Source: an uncultured Flavobacteriales bacterium (GTDB taxonomy: Bacteria; Bacteroidota; Bacteroidia; Flavobacteriales_E; Vicingaceae). Taken from it: a stretch of DNA of 64,000 nt. The notes beneath the pieces are model-generated. The model did no database searches. It had not been told where the DNA came from and saw nothing but the letters and a program-made list of their open reading frames with translations. Location: the NCBI GenBank assembly GCA_905479995.1, contig CAJQON010000015.1:1-64000 (forward strand). Reading direction: 5' to 3'. The first letter of the stretch is position 1. Each line of letters starts with the position of its first letter. Positions 53,323 through 61,231 of the stretch are shown one piece after another. Both the position numbers and the translations under genes were made by a program.

Positions 53323-54636
53323 ATGAGTCCCAATAAAAAAGTAGCATTATATACCTTAGGTTGTAAACTGAATTTTTCAGAATCATCATCAATTGCTCGA
53401 ATGTTTGAAGCTGAAGGCTATGCACGTGTAGATTTTAACGACACACCAGATGTGTATGTTATAAATACTTGTTCTGTTACTGAAAACGCAGATAAAAAAT
53501 GCAAGCAGTTGGTTAAGAAAGCGTTGAAGATAAATGCCAATGCTTTTGTTGCTATAATTGGTTGCTATGCTCAGTTAAAACCAGAAGAAATTGCCCAAAT
53601 TTATGGAGTAGATATGGTGTTGGGTGCCTCAGAAAAATTCAAAATTATTGAGCACATCAATGACTTAGAGAAGTTAGAAGAAACTCAAGTCATTGCCTCA
53701 AAAATTAAAGAAGTAAATAGTTTTGTTCCATCTTATTCCAAAGGAGATAGAACCCGATCATTCTTAAAAATTCAAGATGGTTGCGATTATTTTTGTACGT
53801 TTTGTACCATTCCATTGGCCAGAGGTAAAAGTAGAAATCACTCTATTGCAGAAACCCTTAAAGTGGCAAATGAGGTTGCTCTATCGGAAGCTAAAGAGGT
53901 CGTATTAACGGGAGTTAATATTGGTGATTTTGGACAAGGCGATGACGAGAACTTTTATGGATTAATAAAAGAATTAGATACCATTGATGGCATCGAGCGA
54001 TTTAGAATTAGTTCTATTGAGCCCAATCTATTGTCAAAAGAAATTATTGAATTTGTTGCAGCATCAAACAAGTTTATGCCGCACTTTCACATTCCTTTGC
54101 AATCTGGATCCAATACTATTTTAAAAGCGATGAGAAGGAAATACCTCAAAGAGTTGTATGTGGATAGAGTAGATACCATTAAAAAAGAAATGCCTAATGC
54201 TTGTATTGGTGTTGATGTTATTGTTGGTTTTCCGGGAGAAACTGAGGAAGAATTTTTGAAAACCTACAACTTTTTAAATGAGTTAGACGTTTCTTACTTG
54301 CACGTATTTACCTATTCTGAAAGGCAGAATACAACTGCTATTAAAATGGATGGAGTAGTGCCTAAAGAAGAAAGAAGCAAACGAAGTAAAATGCTTCACA
54401 TCTTATCAGATAAAAAGCGAAGACATTTTTACGAGCAACAGCTCGGAAAAACGTTTGATGTGTTGTTTGAATCTGAACAACATGATGATTATTTGAATGG
54501 TTTTACCAGTAACTATGTTAAAGTAAAAGTGCCTTACGCTAAAGTATTAGAAAATAACATTCTTAAAGTAGAATTAAATAATATCGATATCGATGGGGCG
54601 GTAAATGTAACCGTTTTAGAACCTGTAAATACATAA
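53323..54636 (+). CDS. mtaB: tRNA (N6-L-threonylcarbamoyladenosine(37)-C2)-methylthiotransferase MtaB
   Basis: A 437-residue radical-SAM enzyme that turns t6A37 into ms2t6A37. The N-terminal UPF0004 domain binds an auxiliary [4Fe-4S] cluster through C14, C50 and C81 (TLGCKLN, INTCSVTE, IIGCYAQ). The radical-SAM motif is C154-x3-C158-x2-C161 (GCDYFCTFCTIPLARG). A C-terminal TRAM domain lies at about 375-435. TsaD, encoded elsewhere in this window, makes its substrate. MiaB is the close relative, but the GCKLN start and t6A context favour MtaB. Confidence 0.92.
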   Translation: MSPNKKVALYTLGCKLNFSESSSIARMFEAEGYARVDFNDTPDVYVINTCSVTENADKKCKQLVKKALKINANAFVAIIGCYAQLKPEEIAQIYGVDMVLGASEKFKIIEHINDLEKLEETQVIASKIKEVNSFVPSYSKGDRTRSFLKIQDGCDYFCTFCTIPLARGKSRNHSIAETLKVANEVALSEAKEVVLTGVNIGDFGQGDDENFYGLIKELDTIDGIERFRISSIEPNLLSKEIIEFVAASNKFMPHFHIPLQSGSNTILKAMRRKYLKELYVDRVDTIKKEMPNACIGVDVIVGFPGETEEEFLKTYNFLNELDVSYLHVFTYSERQNTTAIKMDGVVPKEERSKRSKMLHILSDKKRRHFYEQQLGKTFDVLFESEQHDDYLNGFTSNYVKVKVPYAKVLENNILKVELNNIDIDGAVNVTVLEPVNT

Positions 54637-54639
54637 AAT

Positions 54640-55818
54640 ATGTTTCCTTACCTCTCTGACTTAACCAACTACCTTTTTGGATTTACCTTTTCGTTTCCCT
54701 TACCTATGTTTGGGTTTATGGTGGCCATTGCTTTTATAGTGGGTAATAATGTTTGGGTAAGAGAAATGAAGCGCAAAGAGGCTGATGGATTATTAACTTT
54801 TACCTTAGTGAAGGTAATGAAAGGCGCAAAAGCTAGTGTAAACGATTTAATTGGAAACGGAATTTTTGGTTTTGCTATAGGATATAAAATACTGGGAGTA
54901 GTCTTAAACTATTCAGAAATTACCAATGCAAAAGAAGGATTACCCGACTACATCTTGTCTTTAGAAGGTAGTTTTATTGGAGGAATAATTTTAGCTGCTA
55001 TAATGGTATATTTAAAATACCGAGAAGCAGAAAAACAACGCTTACCAAATCCAGTAGAGGTAGAAGAAAAAGTGCATCCTTATCAATTGGTAGGAACCAT
55101 GACTTTTATTGCTGCTATAGGTGGAATAATTGGTGCAAAGCTATTCGATGCAATAGAGCACATGGATCGATTAATTGAGGCTCCTATTGAAACGCTTTTC
55201 TCAGGTTCGGGATTAAGTATTTATGGTGGTTTAATAATTGGAGGTGGATCGGTTGTTTATTATGCTTATCTTAAAAAGATTAAAATTGTTCACGTTATCG
55301 ATTCTTGTGCACCTTGTTTAATGTTGGCTTATGGAATTGGTAGAATTGGTTGTCAGCTTTCTGGTGATGGTGATTGGGGAATGCCCAATGAATTACCAAT
55401 GCCAGATGTATTGAGCTTTTTGCCCGATTGGATGTGGAGCATGGATTATTTAGGAAATATTAATGGTGCCGATTTAGGTGCTCCAGGAAGACCAGTAGAA
55501 GTGATAGAAAGTGGAGTTGCATACATTTATGAAGGAAATGCTTGGCCAACCCCTTTTTATGAAACCATTATGGCATTCATCATTTTTGCAGGATTGTGGG
55601 CTTATCGTAAAAAAATAAAAATTGCTGGAGTCATGTTTTCCATCTATTTAATATTTAACGGAATAGAACGTTTTTTTATCGAGAAAATTAGAATCAACTC
55701 TAACTACGACTTATTTGGTTTAGAAGCTACCCAAGCTGAAATTATTGCCGTGCTGTTGTTTTTTGCTGGAATAGGAGGTATTATCTATTCCGTAAAATCG
55801 GCCAAGAAAAAAAAGTAG
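54640..55818 (+). CDS. lgt: Prolipoprotein diacylglyceryl transferase Lgt, Bacteroidota type
   Basis: A 392-residue inner-membrane enzyme with seven or more helices that adds diacylglycerol to the lipobox cysteine, the first step of lipoprotein maturation. The Lgt signature appears as YGIGRIGCQLSGDGDWG with the essential Arg, and there are conserved PTPFYE and NGIERFFIEKIR segments near the C-terminus. It is longer than E. coli Lgt (291 residues), with an insertion of polar residues around 130-145 and a long loop near 245-290. It starts 3 bp after the mtaB stop. The window encodes many lipoproteins that would be its substrates. Confidence 0.9.
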   Translation: MFPYLSDLTNYLFGFTFSFPLPMFGFMVAIAFIVGNNVWVREMKRKEADGLLTFTLVKVMKGAKASVNDLIGNGIFGFAIGYKILGVVLNYSEITNAKEGLPDYILSLEGSFIGGIILAAIMVYLKYREAEKQRLPNPVEVEEKVHPYQLVGTMTFIAAIGGIIGAKLFDAIEHMDRLIEAPIETLFSGSGLSIYGGLIIGGGSVVYYAYLKKIKIVHVIDSCAPCLMLAYGIGRIGCQLSGDGDWGMPNELPMPDVLSFLPDWMWSMDYLGNINGADLGAPGRPVEVIESGVAYIYEGNAWPTPFYETIMAFIIFAGLWAYRKKIKIAGVMFSIYLIFNGIERFFIEKIRINSNYDLFGLEATQAEIIAVLLFFAGIGGIIYSVKSAKKKK

Positions 55819-55893
55819 TATATTTATACCTATAAACATTATGGATCTGTATTGATCCGTAATGACCAATTTACTTAATTAACCAATTTCCCA

Positions 55894-56148
55894 ATGCTCA
55901 AAATCACCCTAATTGTGGTGTGTTCCACTATTCTAATTGCTTGTACAAAAAATGATACTAGCGTTTTACCAAAAAACAAAGAATTAAAAATTCCTGAAAC
56001 AGATTGTCCTCAGGCAGTTCCAGATTCAACTTGCTCTTGTAGTACTGTTGTTGATTTTGTATGTGGTTGCAATCAGCTGACCTATATAAATAGTTGCGAA
56101 GCTGAATGCAATGGAATTATCAAATACACTCAAGGACCTTGTAAATAA
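55894..56148 (+). CDS. Kazal-like lipoprotein 1
   Basis: An 84-residue lipoprotein with lipobox Cys17 (LIAC). The mature part carries a cysteine spacing like a Kazal serine-protease inhibitor domain (STVVDFVCGCNQLTYINSCE, then AECNGIIKYTQGPC), with the TY-x-N-x-C core. It lacks the usual GSDG before TY (here GCNQL). It lies 30 bp before a second Kazal-like lipoprotein gene. Protease inhibition at the cell surface is inferred from the fold. Confidence 0.75.
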   Translation: MLKITLIVVCSTILIACTKNDTSVLPKNKELKIPETDCPQAVPDSTCSCSTVVDFVCGCNQLTYINSCEAECNGIIKYTQGPCK

Positions 56149-56178
56149 ATAGTTATATAACAAATTAATATCCCAATT

Positions 56179-56397
56179 ATGAAAACGATTATCCCAATCT
56201 TATTTTTCACCTTTTTAATTATTTCCTGTAGTAAAGATGATTGTTCATCTATTGCAGAGCCAGGACATTCAACGTGTTTGTGTGCTGAAGACAATAGTCC
56301 CGTATGCGGAAGTGATGGAAAAACCTACTTAAATAGCTGTCAAGCCAATTGCTATGGTATTACCGCATATACTTCAGGAAAATGCGATTGTGATTAG
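56179..56397 (+). CDS. Kazal-type lipoprotein 2
   Basis: A 72-residue lipoprotein with lipobox Cys17 (IISC). The mature part is a nearly canonical Kazal domain: CLCAEDNSPVCGSDGKTYLN then SCQANCYGITAYTSGKC, with the PVCGSDGKTY-x-N-x-C hallmark. Kazal domains inhibit serine proteases with a reactive loop near the second or third cysteine. In bacteria they are uncommon, and a membrane-anchored single domain would protect the cell surface. The gene is tandem to the previous one and probably arose by duplication, although the two differ widely outside the cysteines. Confidence 0.82.
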   Translation: MKTIIPILFFTFLIISCSKDDCSSIAEPGHSTCLCAEDNSPVCGSDGKTYLNSCQANCYGITAYTSGKCDCD

Positions 56398-56491
56398 CTG
56401 ACAACTCTTTATTTTTGTTGATAAAATCCTTTAAAAATTAGGCACTGGTTTACCTAAAATGAGAAACTTTGTACTTCATTAAACTAGAAGT

Positions 56492-56959
56492 ATGTTCCAC
56501 CTTAAAGAAGGCGATAAAGCCCCAGATTTTAACATTACCGATCAAAACGGTAAAGTGCATCACATTGCAGATTATTCAGGAAAAAAACTCATCCTTTACT
56601 TTTATCCTAAAGACAATACTCCTGGATGTACCGTTCAATCGTGTAACTTAAGTTCCAATTATGAAACACTACAAAAAGAAGGTTTTGAAGTGTTAGGTGT
56701 AAGTGCAGATACAGAGAAAAAACACCAAGGTTTTATCAATAAATTTAACTTAGCGTTTAATTTATTAGCCGACACCGAACGAGAAGTTTTAACAAAATAT
56801 GGTGTTTGGGGAGAGAAGAAATTTATGGGGAAAACGTATGATGGAATTCATCGAACAACTTTTGTGATTGATGAAAATGGAATCATTGTTAAGATCATAA
56901 ATAAGGTAAAAACAAAAGACCATACACAACAAATTTTAGATTCTTTAGAGTTAGCTTAA
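56492..56959 (+). CDS. bcp: Thiol peroxidase Bcp (peroxiredoxin)
   Basis: A 155-residue peroxiredoxin of the Bcp/PrxQ class that reduces peroxides with thioredoxin. The peroxidatic cysteine is C46 (PKDNTPGCTVQSC) and the resolving cysteine is C51, giving the atypical 2-Cys helix form. The N-terminal GDKAPDFNITDQNG and the later GVWGEKKFMGKTYDGIHRTTFVID are typical. It lies upstream of recA, with a weak hairpin and T-rich run just after its stop. Confidence 0.94.
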   Translation: MFHLKEGDKAPDFNITDQNGKVHHIADYSGKKLILYFYPKDNTPGCTVQSCNLSSNYETLQKEGFEVLGVSADTEKKHQGFINKFNLAFNLLADTEREVLTKYGVWGEKKFMGKTYDGIHRTTFVIDENGIIVKIINKVKTKDHTQQILDSLELA

Positions 56960-57043
56960 AAAAAAAGAGCCTCTTAAAGGTTTGTTTTTATTGGGTTTTG
57001 AGAATTATTTTTCAAAAAACTACAAATTGTAGATTTTTTGACC

Positions 57044-57051
57044 TATGTTTG
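57044..57051 (+). promoter_or_regulatory. -7 box of recA promoter
   Basis: TATGTTTG matches TAnnTTTG exactly, 39 bp before the recA ATG. I see no LexA-type palindrome between it and the start that I can support. Confidence 0.45.
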
Positions 57052-57090
57052 TAGTGTTGAAAATAACATACAAAACAAAAGAGAAATATC

Positions 57091-58089
57091 ATGGCAGAAG
57101 TTAACGCAGAAAAATTAAAAGCACTTCAACTTACAATGGATAGGTTGGAAAAATCTTACGGTAAAGGAACAATTATGAAATTGGGAGATTCTGCTGTTCA
57201 AGATGTAGATGTAATTCCAACAGGATCTTTAACATTAGATTTAGCATTAGGAATTAAAGGATATCCAAAAGGAAGAGTTGTAGAAATTTATGGACCAGAA
57301 TCTTCTGGTAAAACTACCTTAACCATTCATGCAATTGCCGAATGTCAGAAGCAAGGTGGAATAGCTGCTTTTATAGATGCTGAACACGCTTTTGACCCAA
57401 CTTATGCAGCTGCATTAGGTGTAGATATAGATAACCTTATTATTTCTCAACCAGATAATGGTGAACAAGCATTGGAAATTGCAGATAACTTAATTCGTTC
57501 AGGAGCCATCGATTTATTAGTAGTAGATTCCGTTGCAGCCTTAACTCCAAAAGCTGAGATAGAAGGCGAAATGGGTGATTCTCAAATGGGATTACAAGCA
57601 CGATTAATGTCTAAAGCATTAAGAAAATTAACTGGTTCAATTAAAAAAGCAAATTGCTGTACTATTTTTATTAACCAATTAAGAGAGAAAATTGGCGTAA
57701 TGTTCGGTAATCCTGAAACAACATCTGGAGGGAATGCGCTTAAGTTTTATGCTTCTGTAAGAATAGACATTAGAAGATCTTCTCAAATTAAAAATGGAGA
57801 AGATGTTATTGGAAACAGAACTAGAGTAAAAGTGGTGAAAAACAAAGTGGCTGCACCTTTCCGTAAGGCAGAGTTTGATATTATGTATGGTCAAGGTGTT
57901 TCTAAAGTAGGAGAGATTATTGATATAGGTGTAGACAATGATGTAATTAAAAAAGCAGGAAGCTGGTTTAGTTATGGAGATACAAAATTGGGTCAAGGAA
58001 GAGATGCTGTAAAACAATTGTTGTTAGATAACCCTGAATTAATGGAAGAATTAGAACAGAAAATTGTTGCCGTTTTAAAAGGCGAATAA
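57091..58089 (+). CDS. recA: Recombinase RecA
   Basis: A 332-residue RecA, the strand-exchange ATPase of homologous recombination. Walker A is GPESSGKT (68-75), Walker B is in [17 protein letters not shown], and loops L1 ([17 protein letters not shown]) and L2 ([22 protein letters not shown]) are intact. The C-terminal tail is short, so the protein is a little smaller than E. coli RecA (353 residues). It ends in a strong terminator at 58113-58147. Confidence 0.97.
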   Translation: MAEVNAEKLKALQLTMDRLEKSYGKGTIMKLGDSAVQDVDVIPTGSLTLDLALGIKGYPKGRVVEIYGPESSGKTTLTIHAIAECQKQGGIAAFIDAEHAFDPTYAAALGVDIDNLIISQPDNGEQALEIADNLIRSGAIDLLVVDSVAALTPKAEIEGEMGDSQMGLQARLMSKALRKLTGSIKKANCCTIFINQLREKIGVMFGNPETTSGGNALKFYASVRIDIRRSSQIKNGEDVIGNRTRVKVVKNKVAAPFRKAEFDIMYGQGVSKVGEIIDIGVDNDVIKKAGSWFSYGDTKLGQGRDAVKQLLLDNPELMEELEQKIVAVLKGE

Positions 58090-58104
58090 TCCCTTATAAA
58101 TAGT

Positions 58105-58112
58105 TAACTTTG
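58105..58112 (+). promoter_or_regulatory. -7 box next to the recA terminator
   Basis: TAACTTTG is an exact TAnnTTTG match directly before the recA terminator stem. A transcript for the TPR lipoprotein (ATG 58155) would start inside the hairpin. Confidence 0.4.
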
Positions 58113-58147
58113 AGTCCTTTCAAAATAATTTGAAAGGACTTTTTTTG
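58113..58147 (+). terminator. recA terminator
   Basis: A 12-bp perfect stem (AGTCCTTTCAAA with TTTGAAAGGACT), 4-nt loop and seven T residues, 23 bp after the recA stop. Confidence 0.9.
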
Positions 58148-58154
58148 TGCTATT

Positions 58155-59177
58155 ATGAGATTTTTTTTAGTATTATCAATCCTATCGTTGTTGAGTTATT
58201 CTTGTGGTTCGAATAGCTCGGATGAATCGACTGGAAATCCATCGGCAGTTTCAGACTCAACTGAAACCCCTCAAATTAAAGAGTTTAGAGAAGTTAATAC
58301 GCAGCTTAAAGCTAATATTAATAACCCTTCACTTTATTTGAAAAGAGCTAAACTTTATGTGAAATATAACGATTTAGGAATGGCTATTGCTGATGTGGAT
58401 AGAGCTCTAAAACTAGATTCATTATCGCCTGAGTATTATTTGTTAAAAGCAGATTTATACAAAAAACAAGATAACTTAAAAGCGAGTAAAGAGGCATTGG
58501 ATGCTTGTATGATTGTTGATAATAATAACATTACAGCAAGAATTGAATTGGCATGGTTAGCATTAATTACACGAGATTATAAGCAAGCAATAAAATATGC
58601 TGATGCTGTTTTAAAAAGAGACCTTCATAATGCTGATGCTTATTATTTAAAAGGGATGGTTTTTGAAGAGCAGAAAGATACTGTTTTGGCTATTTCAACT
58701 TTTAGCACTTGTGTTGAACAAGAAAACGATTATTATGATGCTTATGTTCACTTAGGGTTATTAAATTTTGATAAAGACTTATCATTGGCAAAAGGGTATT
58801 TTAAAAATGCATTAAGAATACAGCCAAAGAGCATGGAAGCGCTTTATGCTTACGCTTTAGCTTGTCAAGAAAATGGTGATTATAATGAATCGATAGAAAC
58901 CTATTATGCTATTTTAGACATTGAACAATACAGAGAACCTTATTTTAATTTAGGATTTATCCATCAAGAATATTTAAAGGTTTATGATGTAGCAGTTGAT
59001 CATTATACCAAAGCAATTGAAGTAGAGCCTAAGTATCTAGAGGCGTATTATAATAGAGGGCTTTGTTACGAAAAAATGGACCAGAAAGCTAAAGCAGAAA
59101 CGGACTATAGGTACACTTTGAAACTAAATCCTCAATATACTTCTGCAGCTATTGCACTTGAACGAGTACTTAATTAA
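58155..59177 (+). CDS. TPR lipoprotein
   Basis: A 340-residue lipoprotein with lipobox Cys17 (SYSC). A Ser/Thr-rich spacer is followed by about eight TPR repeats from residue 50 to the end (YVKYNDLGMAIADVDRAL, YYLKGMVFEEQKDT, AYYNRGLCYEKMDQKAKA). It is likely a periplasmic protein-interaction scaffold on the inner face of the outer membrane. Its stop overlaps by one base the start of the TPR/SpoIIE phosphatase gene, so the two proteins probably act together. The start is only 8 bp from the recA terminator. Confidence 0.8.
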   Translation: MRFFLVLSILSLLSYSCGSNSSDESTGNPSAVSDSTETPQIKEFREVNTQLKANINNPSLYLKRAKLYVKYNDLGMAIADVDRALKLDSLSPEYYLLKADLYKKQDNLKASKEALDACMIVDNNNITARIELAWLALITRDYKQAIKYADAVLKRDLHNADAYYLKGMVFEEQKDTVLAISTFSTCVEQENDYYDAYVHLGLLNFDKDLSLAKGYFKNALRIQPKSMEALYAYALACQENGDYNESIETYYAILDIEQYREPYFNLGFIHQEYLKVYDVAVDHYTKAIEVEPKYLEAYYNRGLCYEKMDQKAKAETDYRYTLKLNPQYTSAAIALERVLN

Positions 59178-61165
59178 TGAAACATTTTATTCTATCCATA
59201 ACTGTTTTAATTGTGTTTTTTACTTTAAGAGTAAAGGCAAACAGTCATGAGGTAGACTCATTAATAAACTTAACTAATTTAGAGAAAAACGATTCTATTT
59301 TATTAAATACATACAATGAAATAGGGCATTCAGTCTTTAAACAGGACCAGCAACTAGGTAAGAAGTATTGGCAAAAAGCATACTTTTTGGCAGAAAAGTT
59401 TATTGAAAAAGATACAGCCGAAAGCTATAAAGTTCAATACGCTGAAGCTAGTAATGGAATGGGAATTATTTCTAGAAGAGAAGGCAATTATGCTTTGGCG
59501 CTAGAATATTATCACAAGTGCTTAAACATAGAAAAGGAGATTAGAGCAGAAAGAGGAGGTAATACGCTAATGAATATTGGAGTGATTTACCGTGAAATGG
59601 AGAACTATGAGAAAGCTTTGGAGTATGTAGGTAAAGGTTTAGCTATTGCTAAAGAAATGAAAGACTCTGTAAATTATGCTGCAAACAATAATGTTTTAGG
59701 GATGGTTTATAGACGAATGAAAGACTATGACAAAGCTTTAGAGTGTTATAATGAGAGTCTAGAAATGTCTATTTTAATTAACGATAAAGATAATATAGCT
59801 CAATCATATAATAATATTGGTGCAGTTTATTACCGCCAAAATAAAGTAGAAGAAGCTCTAGTTTATTTAAAAAAGGCGTTTCAAATACATTTGGAAACCA
59901 ACAATCAGGATGGAATTGTTCGGCATCATCAAAATCTAATTTCTATTTACAATAAACTTGGGGATACTCGAAATGCTTTAAAAGAAGCTAGAATTGCTTA
60001 TAAGAGTTATACAGAGATGGGAAGAAATGTGGAGCTTTCTCAAGTAGCTCGTCACTTAAGTAGGCTATATGCTAAAACGAATAATTATGAAAAAGCATAT
60101 TTTCATTATAAAGAATACATTACCTTAAAAGACAGTGTTTTTAACGAAAAAGCAACGAGAGAGGTGACCCAAAAAGAAATGCAATTTGCCTTTGATAAAC
60201 AGTTAATGGCAGACAGTTTGGCAAGAGCTGAAAAGGAGCGTTTAGTAGAAATGGAGCATAAACAAGAAATACATCAACAGAATACCTTAATGTTTGGTGG
60301 AGGGATTATATTGTTGTTAGTCGTAATCTTTTCAATAATTATTTTTAATAGATTAAAGTTGACAAGGCGTCAAAAGTCTATTATTGTTGATCAGAAAATG
60401 GTTGTAGATCAGAAGAACAAAGAGATAACCGATAGTATTAATTATGCTCAAAGAATACAGTCTGCTATCTTACCTTCTATTAAGAATATTAAAACATCTT
60501 TTCCCAATTCATTTGTATTGTATAAACCAAAAGATATTGTGGCTGGAGATTTTTATTGGCATAAGGAAATTGGTGACTGCATACTAATAGCTGTTGCAGA
60601 TTGTACAGGACATGGTGTTCCTGGAGCAATGGTGTCTGTGGTTTGTAACAATGCATTGAATAGATCGGTTCGTGATTTTAACTTAACAGAACCAGCTAAA
60701 ATTCTAGATAAAACTGCCGAATTAGTTATTGGAGCATTTAAAAAGCACAGCGAAAATGTAAAAGACGGGATGGACATTGCCTTGTGCAGTTTTAATAAAA
60801 AAACCAATAAATTAGAATATGCTGGAGCCATTAACTCTATGTTTCATGTATCCGAAAATGAGTTGATTGAAGTAAAGGGAGATAAACAGCCAATTGGGCA
60901 ATACGCAAATATAAAACCTTTTACAAACCATATCATTGACTTGGTTAAAGGAGATACTATTTATTTGTTTTCAGATGGTTATCCCGATCAGTTTGGAGGA
61001 GAAAAAGGGAAGAAATATATGTATAAAAGATTTAGAGAATTACTTTTAGATTTAAGTAAAATTGAGTTTTCTAAACAAAAAAACAAGTTAGACACTGAAT
61101 TTAATACCTGGAAAGGGGATTTGGAGCAGTTAGACGATGTTTGTGTTGTAGGCGTTAGGCTATAA
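59177..61165 (+). CDS. TPR sensor with SpoIIE-type PP2C phosphatase domain
   Basis: A 662-residue membrane protein. A signal sequence (about 1-21) precedes an N-terminal periplasmic block of TPR repeats (about 30-330, YALALEYYHKCLNIEKE, DKALECYNESLEMS). A coiled region and one membrane helix (about 373-393, MFGGGIILLLVVIFSIIIFN) follow, then a cytoplasmic SpoIIE/RsbU-like PP2C domain (about 425-662) with metal-binding Asp residues in DIVAGDFYW, ADCTGHGVPGAMV, KDGMDIALCSF and YLFSDGYPDQFGG. It should dephosphorylate a serine/threonine-phosphorylated protein such as an anti-sigma-factor antagonist. No such partner lies in the window. Confidence 0.9.
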   Translation: MKHFILSITVLIVFFTLRVKANSHEVDSLINLTNLEKNDSILLNTYNEIGHSVFKQDQQLGKKYWQKAYFLAEKFIEKDTAESYKVQYAEASNGMGIISRREGNYALALEYYHKCLNIEKEIRAERGGNTLMNIGVIYREMENYEKALEYVGKGLAIAKEMKDSVNYAANNNVLGMVYRRMKDYDKALECYNESLEMSILINDKDNIAQSYNNIGAVYYRQNKVEEALVYLKKAFQIHLETNNQDGIVRHHQNLISIYNKLGDTRNALKEARIAYKSYTEMGRNVELSQVARHLSRLYAKTNNYEKAYFHYKEYITLKDSVFNEKATREVTQKEMQFAFDKQLMADSLARAEKERLVEMEHKQEIHQQNTLMFGGGIILLLVVIFSIIIFNRLKLTRRQKSIIVDQKMVVDQKNKEITDSINYAQRIQSAILPSIKNIKTSFPNSFVLYKPKDIVAGDFYWHKEIGDCILIAVADCTGHGVPGAMVSVVCNNALNRSVRDFNLTEPAKILDKTAELVIGAFKKHSENVKDGMDIALCSFNKKTNKLEYAGAINSMFHVSENELIEVKGDKQPIGQYANIKPFTNHIIDLVKGDTIYLFSDGYPDQFGGEKGKKYMYKRFRELLLDLSKIEFSKQKNKLDTEFNTWKGDLEQLDDVCVVGVRL

Positions 61166-61175
61166 TACAAAAGGG

Positions 61176-61205
61176 TCGCTTGTCCTGAGTTTGTCGAAAG
61201 GATGT
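61176..61205. repeat. REP-like intergenic element, CCTGAG-TTTGTCGAAAGG type
   Basis: The bases around 61183-61201 read TCCTGAGTTTGTCGAAAGG, matching a short motif (reverse CTTTCGACAAACTCAGGA) known as a dispersed intergenic repeat in many Bacteroidota and other bacterial genomes. It can fold weakly through TCCT/AGGA. It sits in the 66-bp gap between the phosphatase and ABC-F genes; only one copy is visible. Confidence 0.5.
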
Positions 61206-61231
61206 TTGTGTAATAGGATTAAAAATTTAGT

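Noticed and set aside
56966-56992. Hairpin-like run after bcp
   Set aside because: The stem is short and depends on G-U pairs; T run is interrupted. A terminator is possible but not supportable.
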